DNA of 64,000 bases from Pedobacter sp. L105 (GTDB lineage: Bacteria; Bacteroidota; Bacteroidia; Sphingobacteriales; Sphingobacteriaceae): the NCBI RefSeq assembly GCF_009765875.1, contig NZ_LMUP01000009.1, positions 325,700 through 389,699 on the forward strand, read 5' to 3'. Below, one piece after another: positions 52,254 to 60,948 of this stretch (positions are counted from its first letter, which is position 1; every line of letters begins with the position of its first letter). Under the pieces are notes generated by a model that ran no database searches, was not told the DNA's origin, and was given only the letters and a program-made list of their open reading frames with translations. The translations under genes and the position numbers were made by a program.

Positions 52254-53459
52254 ATGCAAATTATAAAATACAAAGCAATTGCCCTCATTTTGTGTGTGGC
52301 AATGATGGTTTCCTGCTCTGGGAACAAAACTAAAAACGAAACGGGGCAGGAAGAAAAACCAGCGGTAACAGATAAAAAAAAGAGTGGTTTTATTACGCTT
52401 ACCCGGCAACAAATGCAATCGGTAGGTATAGACACCGGACAGATTGAACAAAAAAATCTTGATGCCGTAGTTAAGGCAAACGGACAACTTGCTGTACCCC
52501 CTCAGAATAAAGCCGATGTGAGCATCCTATCAGGGGGCATTATTGGCCATATCAACGTATTAGAAGGACAGCAAGTTAGCCGGGGCCAGGTTTTGGCTAT
52601 GATCAATAACCAGGACCTGATAAAAATTCAGCAGGACTATCTAACTGCAAAAAACAATTTTGCTTACGTGGAGGCAGAATATGACCGGCAGACACAACTA
52701 AAAGCGGCAGGTGCAGGTACAGGAAAATCTTTTCAGTCGTCGCAGGCAACCTATCATGCCGAACGTTCAAGATTGACAGCTTATGAAAGCCAGCTTTTAC
52801 AATTGGGTATATCACCAAATAAAATCTCCACTGGTCATGTGGTCTCACAATTCCCTGTTCTTTCACCAATCAATGGAACTGTTGGCCAAATTCGCATCAA
52901 TACAGGTGCTTTCGTGCAACCGGGAACATCGATTATGGAGGTAGTGGATAATTCTAAGATACACTGCGACCTCACTGTTTTTGAAAAGGACCTGATGCAG
53001 GTAAAAGTAGGACAGAAGGTGAACTTTCAGCTTACTAATCAGGATAACCAGTTGATTACAGGTCAGATCAATGGAATTAACAAATCATTTGAAAATGAAA
53101 GTAAAGGTGTGATTGTTCATGCTGTAATCAACAATTCCAGGCATCATAACCTCATTCCAGGCATGTACGTTACTGCTTTAATTAGCACAGGAAGCCATTT
53201 AACATCAGCTGTTCCTATTGATGCTGTAGTCCGCTCGCAGGGGAAACAGTTTATTTTTGTGGCAGCTATAGATGAAAAGGGTGCTGGGCTTAATCAATCG
53301 GTCAATTTCAAAAAGATAGAGGTGACTACTGGTGTTACGGCGCTGGGTTATATTGAAATTAAACCATTGATAAAACTACCTGTCGGGGTAAAAATAGCTA
53401 ATAAAGGTGCTTTCTATTTGGAATCCAAATTGTCTGGCAGTGCGGAAGAAGAGGATTAA
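52254..53459 (+). CDS. czcB: RND periplasmic adaptor (CzcB-like lipoprotein)
   Basis: A 401-residue membrane-fusion protein: signal with lipobox MMVSCSG, a Lys/Glu-rich linker, a beta-barrel/lipoyl part (VSILSGGIIGHINVLEGQQVSRGQVLAMINNQDL), a short coiled-coil hairpin (IQQDYLTAKNNFAYVEAEYDRQTQLK ... AERSRLTAYESQL), the second lipoyl half (VLSPINGTVGQIRINTGAFVQPGTSIMEVVD) and a membrane-proximal domain. It couples the pump to the outer-membrane channel. It starts one base after the pump's stop codon, so it is cotranslated. Confidence 0.93.
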   Translation: MQIIKYKAIALILCVAMMVSCSGNKTKNETGQEEKPAVTDKKKSGFITLTRQQMQSVGIDTGQIEQKNLDAVVKANGQLAVPPQNKADVSILSGGIIGHINVLEGQQVSRGQVLAMINNQDLIKIQQDYLTAKNNFAYVEAEYDRQTQLKAAGAGTGKSFQSSQATYHAERSRLTAYESQLLQLGISPNKISTGHVVSQFPVLSPINGTVGQIRINTGAFVQPGTSIMEVVDNSKIHCDLTVFEKDLMQVKVGQKVNFQLTNQDNQLITGQINGINKSFENESKGVIVHAVINNSRHHNLIPGMYVTALISTGSHLTSAVPIDAVVRSQGKQFIFVAAIDEKGAGLNQSVNFKKIEVTTGVTALGYIEIKPLIKLPVGVKIANKGAFYLESKLSGSAEEED

Positions 53460-53478
53460 TAAAAAATATCTATATTTC

Positions 53479-53668
53479 ATGTGTTGTTTGTCTGGATGAC
53501 AGTTGCGCTTTGGGGCGATGGCCAGCCATTACGTATATCTAATTATCTCACCGGAGAAATTGATACCAAGTTTTTACGCATTGGAAAAACTATGACATGT
53601 CGCTATATTTGCGTAACAGCTGGAACCATATGAAGGGTGATCTTGACGGTAAGGTGATGGTAGCGTAG
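53479..53668 (+). pseudogene. unidentified gene fragment with a frameshift
   Basis: The gap after the adaptor gene contains readable protein-like sequence: VLFVWMTVALWGDGQPLRISNYLTGEIDTKFLRIGK in one frame, continuing as YDMSLYLRNSWNHMKGDLDGKVMVA and a TAG (53666-53668) in another. It looks like the end of a gene with a shift near 53590. I do not recognise the family. There is no start codon. Confidence 0.4.
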
Positions 53669-53730
53669 ATAATCGGAAAAGAATTTTTAGAAAAAAGGTA
53701 CCAGCTGTGGTTGGAAAAACATCAAACAAA

Positions 53731-54177
53731 ATGATCTTAGAAACACTAATAATACTATTTACAAGGGATTTACAACGGCTATATAAAGAGATCGATTCAT
53801 ACAACGATGAAAGTAACATCTGGAAAATTGATGGAGGAATTTCCAACTCAGCGGGTAATCTTTGCCTGCATTTAGTTGGAAATCTAAACACGTACATCGG
53901 AAGGGAACTTGGAAAAATCGAATATGTAAGAAACAGGGAACTTGAATTCTCGATAAAGGATGTCCCAAAATCTGAATTATTGGAAAAAATTGATGAAACA
54001 ATTTCAATTGTTAGTAGTTCACTCAGTAAGCTGACCCGGGAAGAATTAGACAAAGAATATCCGATAATGATCTTTGATACCATGACATCAACGGAGTATC
54101 TATTGGTACATTTAACCACTCATCTAACTTATCATCTGGGACAGATAAATTACCACAGAAGATTATTGGATCAATAA
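53731..54177 (+). CDS. DinB-like / DUF1572 family protein
   Basis: A protein of about 148 residues with the four-helix DinB fold. Candidate metal-binding His residues are in NLCLHLVGNLNTYIG and near the C-terminus in HLTTHLTYHLGQINYHRRLLDQ. The ATG at 53731 (MILETLIILFTRDLQRLYKEI) fits relatives; a GTG at 53707 is less likely. Related proteins include thiol transferases such as BstA, but this member's activity is unknown. It stands alone. Confidence 0.82.
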   Translation: MILETLIILFTRDLQRLYKEIDSYNDESNIWKIDGGISNSAGNLCLHLVGNLNTYIGRELGKIEYVRNRELEFSIKDVPKSELLEKIDETISIVSSSLSKLTREELDKEYPIMIFDTMTSTEYLLVHLTTHLTYHLGQINYHRRLLDQ

Positions 54178-54398
54178 GCTATTCTTGGTACCTATTATTT
54201 TTTTGCTTACATCTAGGAATAAATGAATCCATTTGTAAGCGGTCTTATCGTTTAGACTGACGGGGCCTTAACTGTAAATGTTTTTGAATAGCATACCTGT
54301 TAATATCGTGTGGTTATTAGGTAAAATAGATATATAGAAGCAAGCGAATCCTTCTTAGTTTTATAGCCATTAATAAACCATAAACTATCCCTCAAAAT

Positions 54399-57300
54399 AT
54401 GAAGATATATATAGTATTCTTGCGTTTTACCCTGTTTGTTGGTGTTTTTACCAGTGTTTTGAGCACCGCTAAGGCACAAAACGGAGACCAGATATTGGAT
54501 GGGATTGGTGAAACTGGAATGATTGCACGTTATGTGTTTAATGGGGATGTTAAAGACTGGTCACGCAATAACCTGCACGGCAAATTCGAGGGTAACGAAG
54601 TTAAATTTGTTACCGATGAACGGTTTGGGAAAGTTTTGTCGCTCTCCGGAGGTAGCGGCGCTTTTGTTACGCTACCGGGAGACGCATTAACAGATCTGGA
54701 ATCCCTGAGTATATCGGGATGGATATACCTGCGTTCTAACCAGCCTGGCCAGCGCTTTTTTGATTTTGGAAGTGATGCCGCCAAACATTTTTTTGCAGCC
54801 CCGGTTGGAACAAAATCCCAGCAAGGCTTTCAGACATTGATTACAGCAGTAAAGGACAATACTAATGGAGTAGTTTCTCCTGCTATAGTATTAAATAAGT
54901 GGGTTCACCTGGTTATAGTGATAGACATTCCTTCAAAATCTATGATTATCTATGTTGATGGTAAACGTATGGGTGAAGCCAGGAATATTCCAGGGGAGTT
55001 AACAGGAGTATTAGATCAGCAGGAGGGAGAAAAAAAGCTGCTTTATATCGGAAAGTCGCTAACACCTGGAGATCCTAATCTCAATGCCCTGATACATGAT
55101 TTTAGAATCTACCGTGTTCCCCTGAATAACGCTCAGGTGGCCGGAATTTTTAATAACGCCCAAAGTGGCACGGCTACAAGTAAGGTACATGTTGGTAAAC
55201 GTGAAGATGATCTGCAACATTTTTCACCAACAGACGCAGAGCTTTATAATAAATATTTAGTTCACGTAGCTGATGTAAACGTAGAAACAGCATTGGGAGA
55301 TTTGCCACGGTTACCAAGTTATGTGCAGGGAACTTACAAGAATGACATGAAGGGTCCCCTTGTACGTGTGCTTTGGCCTTTACCTACCAATAACACTACT
55401 GTTCTTAAAGCCGGAAGTTATACCATTACGGGGCGTATTCCAGGAACGGATTTTCAACCAAAGGCATTTGTCACGGTAAAAAATTCAAAAAAATCAAGTA
55501 CGCCAGTGATCAGGCTGGCAGCGTTTGATTTGAACCACGTTTCTCTGGAAACCGATGCTGATGGCCATGAAACGAAGTTTATCGAAAACCGCGATAAGTT
55601 TCTAAAAACATTGGCTCAAACAGATCCCAATTCCTTTCTTTATATGTTCCGCGATGCTTTTGGCCAGAAACAACCTGCGGGCGCTAAACCTTTGGGGGTT
55701 TGGGACAGCGAGGATACCAAATTAAGGGGGCATGCCACAGGTCATTATCTTACAGCAATTGCGCAAGCTTATGCCAGCACAGGATACGATAAGGCACTTC
55801 AGGCCAATTTCTCTGCAAAAATGGAGTATATGGTAAACACATTATACGATTTATCAGAATTGTCAGGAAAGCCGGTAAAAGCAGGCGGTACATATGTATC
55901 TGATCCAACGGCTGTTCCACATGGCCCCGGGAAATCAGATTTTGATTCAGATTTGAGTGCCGAGGGTATCCGTACCGATTATCAGAATTGGGGGAAAGGG
56001 TTCATCAGCGCTTATCCTCCTGATCAGTTTATCATGTTAGAAAACGGTGCCAAGTATGGTGGACAGAAGAACCAGGTTTGGGCACCTTATTATACTTTAC
56101 ATAAAATATTAGCAGGCCTGATAGAGGTGTATGATGTGACCGGTAATAAAAAAGCGCTTGCAATAGCTACCAACATGAGTGACTGGGTATATGCCCGATT
56201 AAGCAAGTTACCCCAGGAAACGCTGATAAAGATGTGGAATACCTATATAGCCGGTGAGTTTGGTGGTATGAACGAATCCATGGCCCGTCTGTACAAGATT
56301 ACTGGCGATCAGAAGTACCTGAAAACAGCACAATTATTTGATAATATCAAAGTATTTTATGGCGATACAGCACATTCAAGCGGACTGGCCAAAAATGTTG
56401 ATATTTTCCGCGGCCTGCATGCCAATCAACATATACCTCAAATTGTTGGAAGTATCGAAATGTACAATGTTGGCCATAACCCGGATTATTACAAAGTGGC
56501 CGATAACTTCTGGTATAAGATGACCAATGACTACATGTACAGCATTGGGGGAGTGGCAGGTGCACGTAATCCTGCCAATGCAGAATGTTTTGTGAATCAG
56601 CCGGCAACATTGTATGAAAACGGTTTTTCTGAAGGAGGGCAGAACGAAACCTGTGCCACTTATAATATGTTGAAGTTGACCGGCAACCTGTTTCTCTTTG
56701 ATCAGCGTGCAGAGTTAATGGATTATTACGAGCGTGCGTTGTACAATGATATTCTGGCTTCAGTAGCCGAGAATACTCCTGCTAACACTTATCATATATC
56801 ACTCAGAGCAGGGGCAGCCAAACAATTTGGTAATCCTAATATGACGGGCTTTACCTGTTGCAACGGTACAGCACTGGAGAGTAGCACCAAACTGCAAAAC
56901 TCAATTTATTTTAAAAGTAAGGATAACCAGGCGCTTTATGTGAACCTGTACATACCCTCTAAAGTAGAATGGACAGAACGCCAGGTAACGGTAGAGCAGA
57001 CAACAGATTATCCAAAGGAAGATCATACCCGTTTAACAATTAAAGGGAATGGGAAATTTGATCTTAATGTGCGTGTACCAGGCTGGGCTACCAAAGGATT
57101 TTTTGTACAGATTAATGGTAAGGAACAAAAAGTGGATGCTAAGCCTGGTAGTTACCTGAAAATAAGCCGCAAATGGAAAGATGGTGATACTGTAGAATTG
57201 AAGATGCCCTTCCAGTTTCATTTGGATCCGGTAATGGATCAGCAGAACATAGCCAGTTTGTTTTACGGACCGATATTGCTGGCAGCTCAGGAGCCTGAAG

Positions 57301-57464
57301 CAAGAAAAGACTGGCGTAAAGTAACCCTGAATGCTGAAAATATAGGTAAGTCAATTGAAGGTGATCCTAAGCAATTACAGTTTAAGATTGACGATGTCGT
57401 TTTTAAGCCATTTTATGAGTCTTACGGGCGGTATTCAGTTTACCTTGATGTTACGTTAAACTAG
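54399..57464 (+). CDS. LamG-domain GH127 glycosidase (beta-L-arabinofuranosidase-like)
   Basis: A 1021-residue secreted protein: signal peptide to about residue 27 (STAKAQ), a LamG/concanavalin-like domain (ARYVFNGDVKDWSRNNLHG ... LLYIGKSLTPGDPNLNALIHDFRIYRVPLNNAQVAGIF, about 40-255), then GH127 (formerly DUF1680; about 290-880) and a C-terminal beta domain. In characterised HypBA1 a Cys nucleophile and Zn are held by Glu-x-Cys and Cys-Cys. Here ETC (Glu 750, Cys 752) and TCC (Cys 820-821) match, and Glu 729 in AECF may be the acid/base. It should release L-arabinofuranose or related sugars. The LamG domain may aid substrate binding. Confidence 0.88.
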   Translation: MKIYIVFLRFTLFVGVFTSVLSTAKAQNGDQILDGIGETGMIARYVFNGDVKDWSRNNLHGKFEGNEVKFVTDERFGKVLSLSGGSGAFVTLPGDALTDLESLSISGWIYLRSNQPGQRFFDFGSDAAKHFFAAPVGTKSQQGFQTLITAVKDNTNGVVSPAIVLNKWVHLVIVIDIPSKSMIIYVDGKRMGEARNIPGELTGVLDQQEGEKKLLYIGKSLTPGDPNLNALIHDFRIYRVPLNNAQVAGIFNNAQSGTATSKVHVGKREDDLQHFSPTDAELYNKYLVHVADVNVETALGDLPRLPSYVQGTYKNDMKGPLVRVLWPLPTNNTTVLKAGSYTITGRIPGTDFQPKAFVTVKNSKKSSTPVIRLAAFDLNHVSLETDADGHETKFIENRDKFLKTLAQTDPNSFLYMFRDAFGQKQPAGAKPLGVWDSEDTKLRGHATGHYLTAIAQAYASTGYDKALQANFSAKMEYMVNTLYDLSELSGKPVKAGGTYVSDPTAVPHGPGKSDFDSDLSAEGIRTDYQNWGKGFISAYPPDQFIMLENGAKYGGQKNQVWAPYYTLHKILAGLIEVYDVTGNKKALAIATNMSDWVYARLSKLPQETLIKMWNTYIAGEFGGMNESMARLYKITGDQKYLKTAQLFDNIKVFYGDTAHSSGLAKNVDIFRGLHANQHIPQIVGSIEMYNVGHNPDYYKVADNFWYKMTNDYMYSIGGVAGARNPANAECFVNQPATLYENGFSEGGQNETCATYNMLKLTGNLFLFDQRAELMDYYERALYNDILASVAENTPANTYHISLRAGAAKQFGNPNMTGFTCCNGTALESSTKLQNSIYFKSKDNQALYVNLYIPSKVEWTERQVTVEQTTDYPKEDHTRLTIKGNGKFDLNVRVPGWATKGFFVQINGKEQKVDAKPGSYLKISRKWKDGDTVELKMPFQFHLDPVMDQQNIASLFYGPILLAAQEPEARKDWRKVTLNAENIGKSIEGDPKQLQFKIDDVVFKPFYESYGRYSVYLDVTLN

Positions 57465-57591
57465 TTTTCAAAGGTATCTAATATCATAAAATAGTTGTTC
57501 TATAATCAATTGGAGCGTCCTGGAGCAAAATCTCATCTGGTCTATTAAGTCTCAAAGCTATAATCACCGCAAAGCGCTGTTAATGTTTAAT

Positions 57592-57630
57592 GAACCGCCG
57601 TATGCCGAACGGCACGTGTGGTGATATGAG
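57592..57630 (+). mobile_element. possible group II intron 3'-end remnant
   Basis: GAACCGCCGTATGCC followed by a GAAC loop and GGCACGTGTGGTG resembles the conserved stem-loop near the 3' end of bacterial group II introns (the pattern ...CCGTATG...CACGTACGGT). No reverse transcriptase remains. If right, it is a scar of a lost intron. Recognition is from memory of the motif only. Confidence 0.4.
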
Positions 57631-57665
57631 TATTAAGGTAAACAATTAATGATTACCTTAATACT
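57629..57665. terminator. terminator between GH127 and GMC genes
   Basis: AGTATTAAGGTAA (57629-57641) pairs perfectly over 13 bp with 57653-57665 around an 11-nt loop, between convergent genes. Confidence 0.7.
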
Positions 57666-57690
57666 TGATTGTGCCTTTTCAGTGGAATAA

Positions 57691-59409
57691 TTAAGCTATT
57701 TCGCCTTTGCTCATTGCACTAACCGCATAATCAACCGCCCTGGCGGTTAAGGCCATGTAGGTAAGGGAAGGGTTTTGCGTAGAGGTTGAAGTCATGCAGG
57801 CTCCATCGGTTACAAATACATTAGGGCAGGTATGCAGCTGGTTCCATTTATTTAAAATTGATGTTTTTGGATCGTGACCCATTCTTGCACCGCCCATTTC
57901 GTGGATATCCAGTCCTGGCGACTGCCCTTCAATATTAGGTTTGATATTTTTAAAGCCAGCTTCGGTAAACATTTCTGTGAGCTGCTCTATATAATCCTTT
58001 TTCATCAGGGCATCATTTTCATCATAATCTACAGAGATATTGAGCTGAGGAATGCCCCAGTCGTCCTTTTTTTCGCTGCTCAGGCTCACAAAATTGCTTT
58101 CTTTAGGAATGGTTTCCCCCATCATATGAGAGCCTACTTCCCATGGGCCCAGCGGGGCATGGAGCAGGCTGTTTTTGAGTCCGGGGCCTACACCATCAGT
58201 ATTGCTTTCTGAATATCTGCCTGCGCTAAACCCTGCGGCATATCCTCTTTTAAAGTTCGTTTCCTGTTTAAATACATTTCTGAACCTCGGTATATAACCG
58301 CCTCCTGCAGGATTTCTGCCATCTGTGGTAAACTGTTTTAATCCATCATATTCTGCACTTATACGGGCACTGTAATTGTGAAAAGCTACATATTTGCCTA
58401 ATACCCCGTTGTCATTTCCCAAACCATGAGGAAACCTTTTAGAAGTGGAGTTTAATAAAATCAAATTCGTGTTTAAAGCACCGGCATTGATAAAAACAAC
58501 CTTTGCATAATATTCTGTAGTGACTTTAGTATGGGCATCAACTACCCTTACGCCGGTGACTTTGCCTTTAGCATCATCATAGATGACCGATTCTACCACT
58601 GAAAATGGTTTCAGGGTTAAGTGGCCTGTTTTAGCCGCCCATGGCAGGGTAGAGGCATTGCTGCTAAAGTATCCGCCAAAAGGGCATCCTCTCTGGCAAA
58701 GTATCCTGTTCTGGCATTTTGCGCGGCCCTGATCCAGGTGAATCTGATTAGGTTTTGACAGGTGTGCACATCTTGCGCTGATCACATGTCGGTTGTTATA
58801 TTTACTTTTAATTACTCCCTTGAAATAATCTTCGGCAGCATTCAACGGAAAAGCGGGAAGAAATTCACCGTCGGGCAGCTCGCTTAGTCCATCCCTGTTA
58901 CCTGAGATCCCTGCAAACTTTTCTGCATAACTATACCAGGGTGCTATATCTTTATAACGGATAGGCCAGTCTACGGCAAAATCATCCCTTGCCGGTCCTT
59001 CAAAATCGAAGTCGCTCCAACGCTGTGTCTGCCTGGCCCAGAGTAACGACTTTCCACCTACCTGATAACCCCTGATCCAGTCGAAGGGTTTTTCCTGTAC
59101 ATAAGGATGTTCTTTATCTTTTACCATAAAATGCATGGCATCTTCCCTAAAGGCATAACACCTGCTTACAATTGGGTTTTCCTTTTTAATAGCCAGTTCT
59201 ACTTCGCCCTTATGGGCAAATTCATAGGGGTACATATTGGTTGTAGGATAGTCTTTGATATGCTGTACATCACGGCCTCTTTCCAGCACCAATGTTTTTA
59301 ATCCCTTTTCTGTAAATTCTTTTGCAGCCCAGCCTCCGCTTATTCCGGATCCTATAATAATAGCATCAAAAGTATTGGCCTTGGCCGCATCTATATTAAT
59401 GTTTGACAT
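57691..59409 (-). CDS. GMC-family FAD dehydrogenase (second copy)
   Basis: A 572-residue flavoprotein: FAD motif FDAIIIGSGISGGWAAKEFTEKGLKTLVLERG, GGKSLLWARQTQRW substrate/FAD loop, a Cys-rich segment CQNRILCQRGC (Cx5Cx3C), catalytic His in DIHEMGGARMG and Asn in STQNPSLTYMAL. It has no secretion signal, so export depends on the partner subunit, which is encoded 9 bp upstream on the same strand (the order is reversed relative to the pair at 23775-26153). It probably oxidises a sugar or sugar alcohol in the periplasm. The convergent GH127 gene suggests an arabinose-type or plant-glycan context, but this is inference. Confidence 0.9.
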   Translation of the reverse strand: MSNINIDAAKANTFDAIIIGSGISGGWAAKEFTEKGLKTLVLERGRDVQHIKDYPTTNMYPYEFAHKGEVELAIKKENPIVSRCYAFREDAMHFMVKDKEHPYVQEKPFDWIRGYQVGGKSLLWARQTQRWSDFDFEGPARDDFAVDWPIRYKDIAPWYSYAEKFAGISGNRDGLSELPDGEFLPAFPLNAAEDYFKGVIKSKYNNRHVISARCAHLSKPNQIHLDQGRAKCQNRILCQRGCPFGGYFSSNASTLPWAAKTGHLTLKPFSVVESVIYDDAKGKVTGVRVVDAHTKVTTEYYAKVVFINAGALNTNLILLNSTSKRFPHGLGNDNGVLGKYVAFHNYSARISAEYDGLKQFTTDGRNPAGGGYIPRFRNVFKQETNFKRGYAAGFSAGRYSESNTDGVGPGLKNSLLHAPLGPWEVGSHMMGETIPKESNFVSLSSEKKDDWGIPQLNISVDYDENDALMKKDYIEQLTEMFTEAGFKNIKPNIEGQSPGLDIHEMGGARMGHDPKTSILNKWNQLHTCPNVFVTDGACMTSTSTQNPSLTYMALTARAVDYAVSAMSKGEIA

Positions 59410-59418
59410 GTTTTCTAA

Positions 59419-59949
59419 TTAAGCGGTTTTAGCAGGGAAATAACCGTTATAGCGGCCGGGAACCAATTCCCATTTCACCAGATTGGTCATTACATACTGT
59501 GAATTCAGGTAACCTTTAATGGTCCGCTGTTTCATTATCGTATAAAAAGCGGCCAGTTCGGGAGATATTTTTTTATTGTTTTCCAGTTCCGTTAAGATTG
59601 ATTGGCGCTGAAGAACAGATAGCTTGTTAAACGATTTAGTTGTTTTATCGTAAACATGATCATTAAACTGTTCTATACCGGCTATGAACTTTTTCTGGTC
59701 GGTTTCTTCGTAACAATCGTCCAGCATTTTGAGAACATAAAGGTGAACATTCAATTCCCTGGCACCAGGTGTGTCTGTTTTGGGGATCATTGTTTCAGCA
59801 ACTTCAGCCAGCAGGTTTTCCTGATCCAGATTTATGCTGATCCGCTTCAGCAGGATAGTAGATTTTCCCGCTTCCTTTAAACAGGAGGGGAGCAAAGCTA
59901 GCCCGCCAGCCATAATCAGCACTTGTTTAATGACTAATCGTCTTTCCAT
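59419..59949 (-). CDS. gluconate 2-dehydrogenase subunit 3 family protein (second copy)
   Basis: A 176-residue small subunit beginning MERRLVIKQVLIMAGGLALLPSC: a short twin-arginine-like signal with a lipobox Cys. The core LLAEVAETMIPKTDTPGARELNVHLYVLKMLDDCYEETDQKKFIAGIEQFN matches the family. It is the first gene of the operon with the GMC dehydrogenase at 57691-59409 and should carry it through the Tat system and anchor it to the membrane. Confidence 0.88.
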   Translation of the reverse strand: MERRLVIKQVLIMAGGLALLPSCLKEAGKSTILLKRISINLDQENLLAEVAETMIPKTDTPGARELNVHLYVLKMLDDCYEETDQKKFIAGIEQFNDHVYDKTTKSFNKLSVLQRQSILTELENNKKISPELAAFYTIMKQRTIKGYLNSQYVMTNLVKWELVPGRYNGYFPAKTA

Positions 59950-60135
59950 ACATTAATTCGGTATTCCCTAATATAAGTTTTTTTTTGGCTTTATTTATAG
60001 CATTGCTGATACAAAAGGAATTGCAGAAATCATTTTTGGCATCATTCATGCTTTGTAACAAATATCTATCTTATGAAAAACTGAAAGGGAAGTATCTTAA
60101 AAGACGCTTCCTTTTCTTTTCACCGCGAATTTTTT

Positions 60136-60426
60136 ATGTTCATTATCAATCTTACGTACATCGTGCCACTGGATGAGCTTGATCAGCATATGACAGCGCA
60201 TGTTAAATATTTGAAGAAGTACTACAAAAAGAATGTGTTTTTGGCGTCGGGGCGTAAGGTTCCAAGGACAGGAGGCATTATACTGGCACTGGCCAATACT
60301 ACAGCAGAAGTAGAAAAGATCATTCAGGAAGATCCATTTTACCGGTATGAATTAGCTGAATTTGATATTACTGAGTTTTTAACTTCCCAGTATCATCCTG
60401 AGCTTGAAGTATTGTTAAAAAATTAG
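60136..60426 (+). CDS. YciI-like protein
   Basis: A 96-residue protein of the YCII fold (dimeric alpha-beta, ferredoxin-like): MFIINLTYIVPLDELDQHMTAHVKYLKKYYKKNVFLASGRKVPRTGGIILALANTTAEVEKII and DPFYRYELAEFDITEF. The conserved His-Asp-like pair (His 22 with nearby acidic residues) suggests a small-molecule hydrolase or dehalogenase-like activity, not demonstrated for most members. Its stop codon overlaps that of the convergent gene at 60423. Confidence 0.88.
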   Translation: MFIINLTYIVPLDELDQHMTAHVKYLKKYYKKNVFLASGRKVPRTGGIILALANTTAEVEKIIQEDPFYRYELAEFDITEFLTSQYHPELEVLLKN

Positions 60427-60764
60427 TCATACATATTTTCAATAGCACCACTAATAAATTCTTCTATTAAAGTCATCATTTCCTGTACCTGTGAATACCT
60501 TCCAATACGGTAAAGTTCTTGCACTACATCGCTAAAATCATGTCTGAACTGGCTGATTTCATCATTAATTACTTTCTGCACATTTCCGGCTTCTAAGATT
60601 TCCCTTTCAATAATTTCCTGATGACCAATCCAGCACATAGTCTTTGAGCGGTGCTCGTCGTTTGCAATATCCCTTTCGTCGTACTTCGCATCGGCTAAGA
60701 AGCAAACTATACCTTTTAATGTAGGTTTATCAATGTGTTTTACAGCAATAGTATACTCGTCCAT
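60423..60764 (-). CDS. hypothetical protein
   Basis: A 113-residue acidic, mostly helical protein (MDEYTIAVKHIDKPTLKGIVCFLADAKYDERDIANDEHRSKTMCWIGHQEIIEREI ... LIEEFISGAIENMYD) without signal peptide or membrane segment. I do not recognise a family. The frame has an ATG start, ordinary codon use and ends exactly against the YciI gene, sharing the four bases 60423-60426 of opposite stop codons. It is probably a real gene. Downstream of its start, 60765-60948 contains nothing notable. Confidence 0.65.
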   Translation of the reverse strand: MDEYTIAVKHIDKPTLKGIVCFLADAKYDERDIANDEHRSKTMCWIGHQEIIEREILEAGNVQKVINDEISQFRHDFSDVVQELYRIGRYSQVQEMMTLIEEFISGAIENMYD

Positions 60765-60948
60765 AAGCTTTTAAAGTAGATTTGGTTAACGAGACTTACG
60801 GGATAGTGTTAGGAGTGGTTTTCAAAGAAGCAGATTACTTTTCTTTCACCAATTCGGCGCTGATCTCTTCAAGTATTTTATTCAAAATGTCAATAATTAT
60901 TCCTAAATGATTGCTTACCTGAGCATATTTGGCGAATGAATTTATATT

